DNA of 64,000 nucleotides from Deroplatys truncata (taxonomy: Eukaryota; Arthropoda; Insecta; Mantodea; Mantidae). The DNA is taken from contig CM060986.1 of NCBI GenBank assembly GCA_030765065.1, forward strand, positions 78,671,573 through 78,735,572, given 5' to 3'. Under the pieces are notes generated by a model that did no database searches, had not been told where the DNA came from, and saw only the letters and a list, made by a program, of their open reading frames with translations. The translations under genes were made by a program, and so were the position numbers. Shown here in pieces: positions 10,933-21,396 of the stretch. Numbering within the stretch: position 1 is the first letter of the stretch; each line of letters begins with the position of its first letter.

Positions 10933-11280
10933 AATGCCTCAATGTTGTGCATATGGCTGTAATATGAGAAGGGACTCATTTTCACATGTTTCCAAACAGA
11001 GGCAAATCTCCCAAAAGATATAGGATATGGGAAGAATTCTGTAAAAGAAAAAACATTTTGCCTGATCCTGATGCTCGTTTAAGTTCCTTCCATTTTAAGG
11101 ATACAGATTATGAACAGACACAGTTATTAACAAAGCAGCTTATGCCGGATGAAAATTTCAAAGGGTCTTTATTAAATCCTGAAACTATTCTTATTATAAG
11201 GAAAAATGAAGACAGTTTCCAGATATCAAGTTCTAGTAAGACAATTGATCCTTCACCATCTTCATCCAAGAGCTAACGAC
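10933..11280 (+). pseudogene. THAP-domain relic, N-terminus of transposase
   Basis: The start reads MPQCCAYGCNMRRD (10933), giving the first CxxxC pair of a C2CH THAP zinc finger. It then needs one frameshift into FPNRGKSPKRYRIWEEFCKR and DARLSSFHFKDTDYE (10986-11276). The order Cys-X4-Cys, FP, R..W, (C)SxHF is diagnostic of THAP domains, which bind DNA in a sequence-specific manner. In this copy the third ligand position reads Ser (LSSFHF in place of CSxHF), so the zinc site is damaged as well as frame-shifted. A serine-rich linker follows and ends at a stop. Confidence 0.75.
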
Positions 11281-11429
11281 AAAGAACAGAATGATATGAG
11301 GCTAGAAATTGTAAAAGCGTAGTATCTGAGCTATGCGATAGTGTTACTGTAATCAGATTGACAACTAAAGTGATGATGATAAAAGTAGTGAAAGAGAATT
11401 CAGAATAGGTGAAAAAAAAACAACAGCGG

Positions 11430-12770
11430 AATATTTCATTGTTGCTTGGATATCCCTACTTTTATTTTTTCAAGGTAGCTATGTGTTTTATGTAGAAATG
11501 AAGTCAAAACAATTTCTAATTACATTAAAGGGACAACGCCATGTGTTAAAACAGTGTGTTATTGTGGTAATACATTCACTTGAAACTCACAATTTATCAG
11601 GAAAGAAGCTGGAAGGAAATGCTGTAATAGGAAGCTCGCTATTATCTGGTATATTGTTTCAGTAATTTAAGTCCTTCTGCAAATCACTGGGTTTTACAAT
11701 GTTTTCAAGGTGTACATTCAATAAAACCATTAGAAATATGCAACACCAGTTGTTAAGAACATTTTGAGTTCAAGAAAGAAAAAAGAACTTGAATTCATTA
11801 AAAAGTTGTGGTATGGTTGGCAGGGGATGGGCAGTATGATTCCCCAGAATTTCCAGCCAAATATTTAGTCTATTCTGTCATAGATTTCAATTCCCGCAAA
11901 ACTATTGATGTTTTCAAAGAAGTATGGTGAAAGGCGATTTGGAAAAGGCTGCTTGCAACAACATAAAGACTAGACTTGCAAAACAGGAAATATGTAGAGT
12001 TGAAGTTTTTCTCTCCGACAGACATAAAGGTGTAAGATACCTGTTAAAAACTCAGTATCCGGAAGTTGAACATGAATTTGACGTATGACATTTGTCCAAT
12101 AGTATAATAAAAAGAATACCCAGAGCTGATGGTATGGAAAACCAGTATAAATAATCATTTATGGTGGGCTGCACAGAACTGTAATGAGAACGGTAACATA
12201 TTAATTGAAACATTCACATCAATTCTTCATCATATAAAAATGAACATAAATGGCAAGAAAACGGCAAATAGATATCTTGTGAACATAATGAATTGCTGGA
12301 AGAAGACCAAATAAATAAATTATGAATTAAAGGCAAATCAAATGCCTATCATGCTCTGAAGAAAATTATTTTGGACAGAACCCTCTTAGAAGATTTGGCT
12401 TATATTCGACATTATATATATACAGGCAGTTTAAAAAGTTATACAGTCTTCGTCTCAGATATGCTCCGAAAAGAATACATTTTTCATATAATGGCCTTCA
12501 ACTTAGATCCATGATAGCAGTGCTAGATCACAATTTCAATGTAAATAAAATAATAAAAAAAAAAATAAAAATTGGTGTCAAAACCCAGTACTCCCAAGCA
12601 TCTGGGTCTTGGATCATGAAAAATAAATATGAGAAATCTAATGAAGAATGGAAACTACTGATAATGCTTGATCTGTCACTACCGAAGAATATAGCTCCCA
12701 TGCTTCGACCTCCATTAGAGTTACTATGATTGAAGCACTTCTCAGGCAACATAAGGAGGTTGGTTACAGA
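11430..12770 (+). pseudogene. Transposase-like core relic behind the THAP domain
   Basis: Shifted frames continue a protein downstream of the THAP relic: AEYFIVAWISLLLFFQGS, HLWWAAQNCNENG and LIETFTSILHHIKM (12150-12245), ALKKIILDRTLLEDL and YTGSLKSY (12350-12440), APKRIHFSYNGLQLRSM then VLDHNFNV (12450-12545). From memory of the family, animal THAP-linked transposase-like proteins share W.(A)..C.GN...L...W.SILHH, the L...LD..LL.DL..Y..TG.LE.(F/Y)H and (C)PKR.HF.Y.G...RT..A.LDHN blocks in this order. At least four frameshifts or stops make it inactive. I do not place the catalytic acidic residues with confidence. Confidence 0.6.
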
Positions 12771-12787
12771 CACATTAAACAATTTAA

Positions 12788-12788
<1 letters not shown>

Positions 12789-12861
<73 letters not shown>
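12789..12861. repeat. (AAT)n microsatellite
   Basis: About 24 uninterrupted AAT/ATA units at the junction between the convergent THAP and P2X7-C-like relics. Confidence 0.95.
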
Positions 12862-12863
<2 letters not shown>

Positions 12864-12904
12864 GGTTTAATTTAAAACTTGCTATTTTTAATTTGTGTGT
12901 TTAT

Positions 12905-13480
12905 TAGTGAGGTTTTATGCATACGTATACTTTGCTGGGTTCTGGAAAAGCATTTCTAATACTAAGTACTATCATGATGGTATGATAACTCTTCTTCTGT
13001 GTCCAATAGCATTCCATGAGTTAATTCACACTGTAATTTGCTTGTAGCAGGAATATTCCAGGTCTTATTAGCAGGATAATTGGCAGTGAGTAATTTCTTT
13101 TTAGCTTGACTGTTTTTAAGGCTAGTTATGCCTCATAATATTTAAAACATGATCTATAACTAATTTGTGAAAATTAGGATGCTTTGTGATACAGTAAAAA
13201 TTACCATCACCAATTTTGTGTTTACTTAGTCCAAGCAACACACACTTTCATCATTATTCATAGGGATACATCCCTTACATTTCAATGGATGGAACCAGCA
13301 CGGTTTACGGTTTTCAGTGTTCACACTGTCTCAGAATTGCTATCAGAATGGTGTACATCTTCAAAATTGCTCTTTTTTTGGTTCAACTGATAAGGTTGGA
13401 TAACACATTCACTTGTTTTCAAAGCACATGTTGGACTACTGTTTAACATCTAATAGGTATTAACTGGATTTGAAATGGGA
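12905..13480 (-). pseudogene. P2X7-C-terminus-like Cys-rich domain relic
   Basis: On the minus strand a Ser/Asp linker (NFEDVHHSDSNSETV, near 13.35 kb) leads into PCWFHPLKCKGC and CIPMNNDESVCCLD (13303 downward), then FYCITKHPNFHKLVIDHVL (about 13195-13140), CYKQITV and SWNAIGHRRRVIIPS in a shifted frame, and IRNAFPEPSKVYVCIKP (about 12960-12910). The vertebrate P2X7 cytoplasmic end carries in the same order WCxCGxCxP...CC, CIT...F..L.L..HVL, AYR...W.(F)G...R..(I)PSC and IRxEFPxxxGxYxGF. The match over five blocks is hard to explain by chance. This zinc/guanine-nucleotide binding module is known outside P2X7 as stand-alone invertebrate proteins. Three or more frame breaks make this copy dead. 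It faces the THAP gene tail to tail. Confidence 0.7.
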
Positions 13481-13743
13481 TTGGCTAACTTCAGCTCTAC
13501 TCTTTGTTATTCAGAGAAGTTATGAACTTCTACTGAAATTAACAAGTGAACATGTTAGTCATTTAAAACACATATGCTGCATACGTCTTGTCTGGGTGCA
13601 GTGTGGCTCTCATGACATCATGCGTCAATTCAACAGGCCGTAACCCAATAACCATTCACTTGGAATGGTGAAACTGTGTGTGTTCCGATGACAAATAAAC
13701 TAATGTGGTGAATGAAATATTCATTTTTGTGTTTTACTCTCCT

Positions 13744-15250
13744 TTAACTGTCCGTGCAAGATACATAACCATATAAACCACCAATAAATAACATGAAAAG
13801 TTGAAATAAGTATGGCTGCTTATGCTCCATTATGCACGTCTTGATGTTGCATTTGAGTGTGCCAATATAAATAAAACTGCATGAGGAAGGTAAGGATTTT
13901 AAAATTTGTTGAAATTGTGAGTTGGTATAATGTGTAAATTTTGTGCTTCCTAAATATTTTCCTAATGTGGTCTGTAAGAGTTTTAAAATAGGATAAGCAA
14001 ACTTTCCCTTTAAATGCAGGCAATTCGTGATCTTGTTGTGAATTCCCTTTAAGGCAAATTGCTCTATTAAAATCTTTGCTGAAAATCTATTGCCTAACAT
14101 GGCTGTATATCTCCTTATTTAAAGGAGACCAGTACAAATGTTTAGCATGGTCCACAAGGGTTTAATTATTCCTCTCTTTTGTTGCGGGTGGATGTAAATA
14201 TATATCATTCTGGGTAGGTTTCCCATAAACAGTGTGGGAGTGATCCATCAGATTTCTTTTAACATAAAATCCATGAAACCTATCTTACTGCTATTTCCTA
14301 CTTGCATGTTCAATTGTATCTTGGAGAACTTTGTAGGTTCTTGTTTACCACACAACTATTGGAGAAAATTATTGTCAATATACTGATACCAACAGCTAAG
14401 ATTTTAGAGCACTGTCTAGAGCTTTGGATTTAAAATGTTCCACAAAAAGTTAGCAATGGCATGCCCAAGTGGATTTTCCAAAGCAACTCCATCCTGCTGT
14501 TAACTAAACTTTTAATTCCACTGAAAATATAAAGTTGTCAAACAGTGCTTAAAAACATCTGAAGAAAAAATACTTTTAATCTCAGGTAAACGTTTGTCTA
14601 TGAGTACATTGGTAAAAAGAAGTGTTCTATATAGGCTTACTAAAATGTTAGAGGGTATACAATTTAAAGGGTCAAATTTCTCAATGAAGTGTTGGGAAGT
14701 TTTGATGTCACTGTCAGATTGCCCACTATAAGGCTGTAGTAAGGTAAAAGCTTTGAATTGGTTACTTTGGGGATGCATCGTACTTAATGAAGTACAGAGA
14801 GAAATATTTTGTTTATGTATCTTCAGCAGCCCATACAGGCAACGAGTATAAGTTCTGGTGTGCAAAATAACTTGTTTGCATCTTAGCTAAATGAAGCAGA
14901 ATCTTTAGTTAGTCTGTTGATTATTCCTATTAGATCTCACATAAGCATTTTATAAAGCTGGGGTCAAGTAGGTTACTATCTTCAGCATGTAGTCCACCTT
15001 CAATATCACTGTAGTATTTCCTTTGTATGCAGAAAGGATTAAAATGTTAATATCAACATTCAGATCATTGAGAGCTCCTCTTTCTTCAGGAGAGATGATG
15101 TGTCCTAGAGGCTGAGCTTTACTTAAACTCTTGCTGATTCAGAGCATATTTCTTTGGCCACATCTGAGGATAACTGGACTAATCTGGCTTCTACATTAGC
15201 AATAATGTCCTCTGCAGTTAGTGTGATTGGCATGAGCAATTTACAACTGT
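13744..15250 (-). mobile_element. Penelope-like element, nearly complete relic (RT plus GIY-YIG start)
   Basis: Reading on the minus strand from about 15.25 kb: PITLTAEDIIANVEARL, ISPEERGALNDLN.D..ILIL.A.KGNT, CLYGLLKIHKQ (14865 downward), SLYRTLLFTNVLID, FKHCLTTLYFQWN, QQDGVALENPL..AIANFL (near 14.47 kb), a linker, then SFIYIGTLKCNIKTCIMEHK (near 13.85 kb). This is the order in Penelope-like elements: N-terminal region, reverse transcriptase with LPKIHK, QQDG.AMGSPLSP, and a GIY-YIG endonuclease with YIG(T/K)T.R....R..EHK. The RT YVDD box is degraded to YIDN-like and several stops are present. The C-terminal end is missing and may be the piece at 10.3-10.7 kb. Confidence 0.8.
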
Positions 15251-15432
15251 AACAAGAATGTTATATTCATCTGTGGCAACTTATCTGTCAGATAGGTTGT
15301 GCACGCTTTTCCCCTCAAGTCACTTTGCCCCTTATCAACAAAGTATCCATTTCCCCTTACCTCCACTCATATGTCCCTAGCCATCTCTTTACCACTAAAT
15401 GTTATTCTTTCACTGCACCAGCAATGTGTGTT

Positions 15433-16292
15433 AAAAAATCTGATGTGTTACACTCACATGACTTTCTCTACTCTTGTACAAATTATTTTTACAAACGCTT
15501 ATTCTCCATATGCTTCATGTTAATGGAGATATCGAGATGTCAATCTTATTGATAATTTTCTTGTAGATGCAAGGGGAATATGGTAGGTTTTAAGCGATAG
15601 TCAAATATTTTAACGCTGGTTGCTATGTGGCGCATTCCATTCTCTTTGCATGTCCAGGACATAAAAAAATGAATAACGAATTTGAGAAAAAGTATAAGTA
15701 TTGGAAAATTTAAGGGAATAACAAGCAATATCTCGCAAACGGCTCACTCAACAAAAGAAATGTATATGACATAAATTGTGTATTTTAACGCGATCTACAT
15801 TTTTCGTGTAGTAAAATTTTGTCTATCTCTTATGGTTTACCAGTTATGAAAAAGTCGTTCATAACGAAGAATACTTTTGGAGACATTCCCAGAAAATTTG
15901 AGATATACATTTTATTTGTCATGACAATATCTTAAACATATGATATTTTAATCAAAATCGTTAGAGCCGTTTTTGAGAAAATTAAAATTTTCGAAAAATG
16001 TTCCATTTAAAGGGTAGTCTGGGGTGGGGGGATTTTCTTGAAAACCTTTGTGTCGCATCTCTGAAATATACTGAACCTAAATCCAAGTTTGGTGTTTATC
16101 CGACTCTTCGTTTTTGAGTTATGCTGTTCACAGACACACAGACAGACACACACACGGACATGTTTCCAAAAATGCTTTTTTTGGATTCAGTGAGTCTCAA
16201 AACATGTATTTCCGGTGAAATCTCGGTATTGAAATTTTGGGTGGAATGCAATACTTCCCCTACTTACTATACGTAGTAGAGAAAGTAAAAAT
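15433..16292 (+). repeat. Dispersed 0.85 kb repeat, copy A
   Basis: It matches 61465-62293 almost end to end in the same orientation, with a few small indels. The left end contains ACTTTCTCTACT and the right end contains its complement AGTAGAGAAAGT, so the unit has short inverted ends. No coding capacity is visible. The interior holds CA/GA-rich CACACAGACAGACACACAC. This fits a non-autonomous DNA element. Fragments of the same family are at 27.7, 34.6, 36.1-37.3 and (inverted) 54.56 kb. Confidence 0.85.
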
Positions 16293-17835
16293 GCATTGAG
16301 CTACTTAAGTTTATACTTAAATGAAACAATAATAAAATACTATAGTCATTCATCATCTTTGTTACTTGAAGCAGAAAATGGTTGATAATAATACACGCAC
16401 TGCAATAACAAATTATTTTTATTTGCTTGAAAGGTGTCCTGGGGTGAAAACACGTGCATTTGTTTACACCTGGACCCTTTCTTGGGAGATATAGACTATA
16501 GAATAACTCAGGAGATACAGCTGGAGGACCGGAGAAGCATTTATGTCTGAACACCAATGTGATCTGCCCAAAATTAATGTATGGTAAGACTTAATGAAGA
16601 CTATGTAAAAGGTCCCTTCTGTTTTGTTGAATCTACAGTGACTATTCATCTTCTGGCATATGCTTGTGCCACAGCTTCCTGCTGGAACTATTTATCAGCA
16701 AGATGGCATTCCTGATTTCCCATAATAGGTACAACTTTCTAAATTACAATTTTCTGAGCTAATGAAATCGTAGAGTACATGAAGCACCTGGTAAGATTCA
16801 ACGCACAGAATTCAACCTGGATAGCAGTTGACAAAAGACTCAAAATCATCTTTTGAAATTGAACGAAGATTAAAACTGCAACTCCTAAGTGTATTACAAA
16901 ATGTTAACTGTGGTGTAATCTTATTTGACATGTGTTACACATAAAAATCATTTTTTTTTTGTGTGTACGCTAATTGTGACTACTATCATAATTACTTAAA
17001 ACCAACATAGTATCAATTTACATTCACATGGCACTCTTTATGAGACTGCTCCTTCCAATAACCAAGGTTAGTTATACATATTTTATGCTTTCAAAATAAA
17101 TTATTAAAAATATATTGTAAATGTTTATGAAATGCTTTATCACAGAAATAAAAATCACTCATTTTGTTCTTTTTTTAAGCTCTTCCTTGATTCTATACAA
17201 ACCACTTTGCAACTTTGTATTGCAGTATACTATCATTTATTAATATAACGTTTTAGCAGTTAATGTGAGCTACTCTTGCACATCTTTCCATGTCATACTT
17301 TTAAGTGTGCACTCCGGTATTGATGGTATCAACTATTCATTAAGTGTGTTGGAGCATTCTGTTATTCATATTATAAATTTATAGTTCACTTTTCCTGAAT
17401 GGTACTTATGAAAATTGTAATTTTTTAAAATGAATTATATTGTATTCTTTCTTGGAAGGTAGTATGAGGCATTTTTATGCTCTCTTTGAGGACATTAGTA
17501 TTACTGCATATCTGTTGGTCATTTTCAATATATTGCTATTGTTTCAACATCTTTACTTTTGAAATAAGTATTATATGTTAAGGAAACATACCTATAAGGA
17601 TTATATAAATAGATAACTAAAAACAATTTCAGTCAAGTAAGAGAATAAATTTCTTTTGTGATAATAGCCACAACTTATCTTAGTTTCAAAAAAAATTTAG
17701 AAAAATCTTTAGCATGTTATACACTCTAACCACTTTTTTGGGTAAAACTATGTTAATTTCATAAAAATTCTTTATTTTAATGAATTACACATAATGTCAC
17801 TCCTGGTATAAGTCCAGCTTTATTTTAATACAAAC
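16293..17835. other. Intron, no feature recognised
   Basis: AT-rich intron between the dispersed repeat and the 36-codon exon. The minus frame at 16267-16557 and others lack any family signal. I see no element ends. Confidence 0.5.
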
Positions 17836-17943
17836 CTCAGAAGGTCCAGACACTGGAGGTGGACTACTGGGAACATCCAGAGCAGGAATAGGAGGTGAAG
17901 GAGGTAGAACTGCATCCGTACTGGCGTCACTAAACAGGCTCTT
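17836..17943 (-). CDS. RPRD2: RPRD2-like protein, 36-codon proline-rich exon
   Basis: Acceptor TTTGCAG|AAG at 17943 and donor GAG|GTTTGT at 17836, phase 0 at both sides, 108 bases. It encodes KSLFSDASTDAVLPPSPP and a further proline/serine run. Phase agrees with the exons on both sides (34021 and 7724), and the lack of stops in a proline-coded frame supports a real exon. The donor GTTTGT is weak, so skipping, which would keep the frame, is conceivable. The sequence is a low-complexity linker and has no fold I recognise. Confidence 0.8.
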
Positions 17944-18312
17944 CTGCAAACATAAAAATTATGCTTTTGCTTCTTGCTACCTTTTTCTTGTCAAACAAGA
18001 AAAAGTAATTGTGAAAAATATTTAATGCAAAAGCTCTGCATATGGGAAATACACATAAAATTTTGCATATATGTTAGTATTAATGAATAAATTAAGAAAG
18101 AAAAAAAAATGCTAGTTTATATTAAAAACTAATCATTAAAATAAATTCTGAAGTTTTTAACAATGAAAATATAAGTGAATTTTTAAAGCAATTGGCCAAA
18201 TAACATAAATATAAACTAGTTAATAATATACTCATATCACTTAGACAGTACACTTTCCCAGTGCTTCACTTGCAAAACAATATGTCAAGGACTGTCATCC
18301 TTCTGTGTAACA

Positions 18313-18330
18313 TTAACCCTTTCACTGCTA
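18313..18330. repeat. PiggyBac-like terminal sequence (left)
   Basis: TTAACCCTTTCACTGCTA matches the complement of 22640-22657 (TAGCAGTGAAAGGGTTCA) over 16 bases. PiggyBac-type elements start CCCTTT...TGC next to a TTAA target. The two ends face each other across 4.3 kb. The right end has TTCA rather than TTAA. Confidence 0.4.
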
Positions 18331-19089
18331 TATAGTCATGCAACCAGAACTGTATAGTGTTGATTTAGCTGCACTAACCTCATTCATTCAATGTTGAATG
18401 TTTCCGTGTGATTTGAGACCACACATTTAAATTACTTCTGAACTATATTTGTCATTTAACTTGCTGGCTTTGCTGAGAGTTGGTATGGCTTCTAATACTT
18501 TTTTGAGAATGAAGGTGGAACAAACAGGACATGCTCTGAAAAGGTATACAATTGGAACCACACATGCATTCAACAGAGCTAATATATTTATTGGCATATC
18601 CGTATAGCACAAGTGATACCTATATAAAATGCATTTATTTTATTGCTTAAGTAGCACTGCATTTAACCAGCCCAGCATGCAGATCATATGTGTAACAGCT
18701 GATTGCCTGAGTATAAAATTTCAATTGCATTGGAACAATGCTCTCAAAATGTTAAAAGTTACATTCAAATGCAAATTATGAAAGGTTAAATGATACTGAC
18801 CATACTACATATGCATGATTTTCCCTATTTTGTAAATGGCAACAGCAGAAAAGGTATGTTTATTACACATCAAAATTATGAATTGTTAGCAAAGTATAAG
18901 CCTGCCCATCTGGATTTTAATTTTGCTTTAATATGCCATATTGTTATGGAGTACATCCACTCTAGCACTAATGCTCGGATACTTATGCTCCAAAAAAAAA
19001 ATCCTCAAGCAGCTATACAACAAGTTCCAGGAGACAGAAAATGTAGCAGAAGCATCAAGAAGCAGTAAACCAAAGTGGAAAAATTGACC

Positions 19090-19812
19090 AACATGCAAGT
19101 TGCAAATGCTGTGACTCCTAAAAATCAGCCTTGCAAGAGAGTTCAGGCTCTCCATTGGCAGTGCTCATATGGCATTGTTCAAATGTTTGAAATTGTATCC
19201 CTGTCCAACCCATAGCCCAGAGACCTGAAAACTTAACACGCTTACTATCACTGTTTACTGAGGAGGAACTGGATGATTGGTACTGCGCTGAAGCATGGTT
19301 CCATCTCAACAAACATGTGTCCGAGATTCCCCAATATTGGCTGCTGAAAACCCACATCAACTGCAGGAGATACTTCTGCAATATCACATAGTCACATGTT
19401 TATTACATTCTTCGAATAGACAATGAACATTGGCCAATATGTAACAATGGTTAAGAACACAAATTATCAGCAGAGAAGTTGGGGAATACTGGTTTCAGCA
19501 TGACAAAACCATAGCCCATACAGCCATGAACACTATGTAATATTGGAAAGGTGTTTTCCAGGACAACTGATCTCTGGGGTTGTGGCTATCACAAACTCCA
19601 AATTTAACATCTCCTGACTTTTTCTTGTGAGGGTACCTGCAGGATGCTGTCTAAACTATTCATCCTCACAGTATTCCGTAACTGTAGATAAATATTCACA
19701 ACTGCATTGGTACCATCTCTCAACATTGGAATGGGTATTCAGCAACATGATTAAACATGTGTATGAAGAACAGAATGGCAGCTACTTCCAGGGCTTGCTG
19801 TAAAATAAATAG
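19090..19812 (+). mobile_element. DDE transposase fragment, DUF4817/mariner-like
   Basis: The frames read EEELDDWYCAEAWFHLNK (near 19260), FQHDKTIAHTAMNTM (near 19495), SLGLWLSQTPNLTSPDFF and LWGYLQDAV (19570-19650), then a tail ending NGSYFQGLL (19795). The family carries FSDEAWFHL, FxQDxATAHTA, WPxRSPDLxPxDFxLWG and a C-terminal (G)xHFQHLL in this order. In this copy the catalytic DE of SDEAW reads AE. Frameshifts are frequent. The left end is not defined. Confidence 0.7.
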
Positions 19813-19837
19813 TTTTCCCATAATTATGTGACTTATT

Positions 19838-20005
19838 GAACTCCGGAAGACCAAGAAAGAAATGGTTGGAGAACACTGAGAATATGAAGGAGCTGGGTAT
19901 AACAGGATGGAAGAGAAAGGCGCACAACAGAAGAGAATGGGCTTTGACAGTAAGGCATGCTCTAGCCCTTCAAGGGCTGTAACACCATGGAGGGGGAGGG
20001 AGAGA
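19838..20005 (+). mobile_element. LINE 3' end fragment
   Basis: RRPRKKW-like sequence in which a frame reads KKWLENTENMKELGITGWK then REWALTVRHALALQGL. This is the extreme C-terminus of endonuclease/RT LINEs (GRP.KRW...D...LG...W...A.DR..WR), as also seen at 8.95-9.08 kb. It lies immediately behind the DDE fragment. No upstream RT is present, as expected for strong 5' truncation. Confidence 0.65.
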
Positions 20006-21396
20006 GAGTTGTACATATTTTATGTGTATAGCAGCATTATATAAAAGATGTACACACGGATTGACCTATTATACACAATATACAAGCCAGTACCTGTAAG
20101 TCTGTGTACACACATTTCCCCCCTCCAGTGCACTTTTTACACACTAATAGTTCAGTTTTATACTCATAGCAAATATTTAAAGTACATGAATATGCAAAAC
20201 CTAATTTTGTAAATAATCTAATACAATAAAAGAAAAATTTTCTAGTGGCGTAAAGCCTTGCATAGTTAATGTGTGTAATGGAAAGAAATAAAGTACAAAT
20301 ATTTTTGCATTTGTCATTTATGTATGTGTCAGCTAGTTTTAACAGTCACGCAGCCTAAGCTATACTGCAAAAGTTGCCTACAATATTCTACAAAAGTTAT
20401 TAGTGGAGTGTTATTCCCTGCAGAAGAAGAAAAGAATTCCTAAGGAAAATCTTAAGGTTACAAACATAGAGCATTTGTATTTCTCGTTTTAGAGATCAGA
20501 TCAATATGGAAATAAGAGTAACATGTCCAGATGGTGAGTTCCATGCCTTGATTTCTGTTTAGCCTGTGGCTGTAATTAGCACATGAATGCATTAATCAGC
20601 AATATGAATTTACATTAGTAGATTTCTGGTTGTTGTTTATGGAATAAACATTTTAGAAAATGCAATTAAATCTCTTCACAACCTGACGCAATACTAAACA
20701 CTACTTGTAAGTATATGTAGCACTGAAGATGGTTTTTTTTATTATTATTTTATTTTTTTATAAGCCAACAAGCCATAGGCTATGTTTACCTCACCAAGCT
20801 CCTAGGCATACATTAAAGGTATATGAATAGATATATATATATATATTCATATACTATATATAGTTGGTAAAATCAGTATTGTTAAATGACAAAATATTAT
20901 TGTTTCCATATATTTCTTATCCAATACACTAATTTTTTAATATATTTTAGAAATTAGCCCGCTAAATTAAATACCTAAAAGCCAGTACAACACATCTTCC
21001 GCAGGCTTATGGTTCAGAAGGGTAATTAATATAATGTGGTATCACAACAAGCTATTGTTTTTTATTAAACATAACACTTTCTATTTTGAAGCAAAATACC
21101 AAAATGTTCTTTGAGAGATTATCAGCATTTTTCAGCTCATTTCCTGCAGGAATGTTTTATTGAGGTTACTGAAATTCTATTAGACATAATCATCACAACA
21201 ATACAGACTGCCCACATTCTGTTGTTAAACAAAATAAATGTTTGACATGGAATAAAATAACCAATATTTCACATGTGTGCATAAGCTTCAATGTCAAACA
21301 AGCACACATGGTGTGGCATCACAAAGGCAGCAGTAAATGGTGAAACCCAAAATCTATCCCATCCAAAACAAAAGCTTAAAAATAAATGGGGACATA
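20006..21396. other. Intron, no coding feature recognised
   Basis: AT-rich; a short (TA)n tract lies near 20830-20845. I see no transposase or RT fragment and no SINE boxes. Confidence 0.45.

Larger units (their letters stand above)
10690..13690. mobile_element. THAP-transposase element with a convergent P2X7-C-like gene (Kolobok-like?)
   Basis: A DNA-transposon-like unit. The plus strand has a THAP domain relic followed by a transposase-like core (10933-12770); the minus strand has a Cys-rich domain resembling the P2X7 receptor C-terminus (about 12905-13480). The two relics converge on the ATA/AAT microsatellite at 12.8 kb. Near the edges the sequence GTACGTCATCAGAGCCAGCCA (about 10736-10756) resembles the complement of GGCTCTCATGACATCATGCG (about 13605-13624), possibly degraded inverted ends. 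THAP transposases occur in the P and Kolobok superfamilies; assignment to Kolobok is my inference, and I could not find a clean TTAA duplication. Confidence 0.6.
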
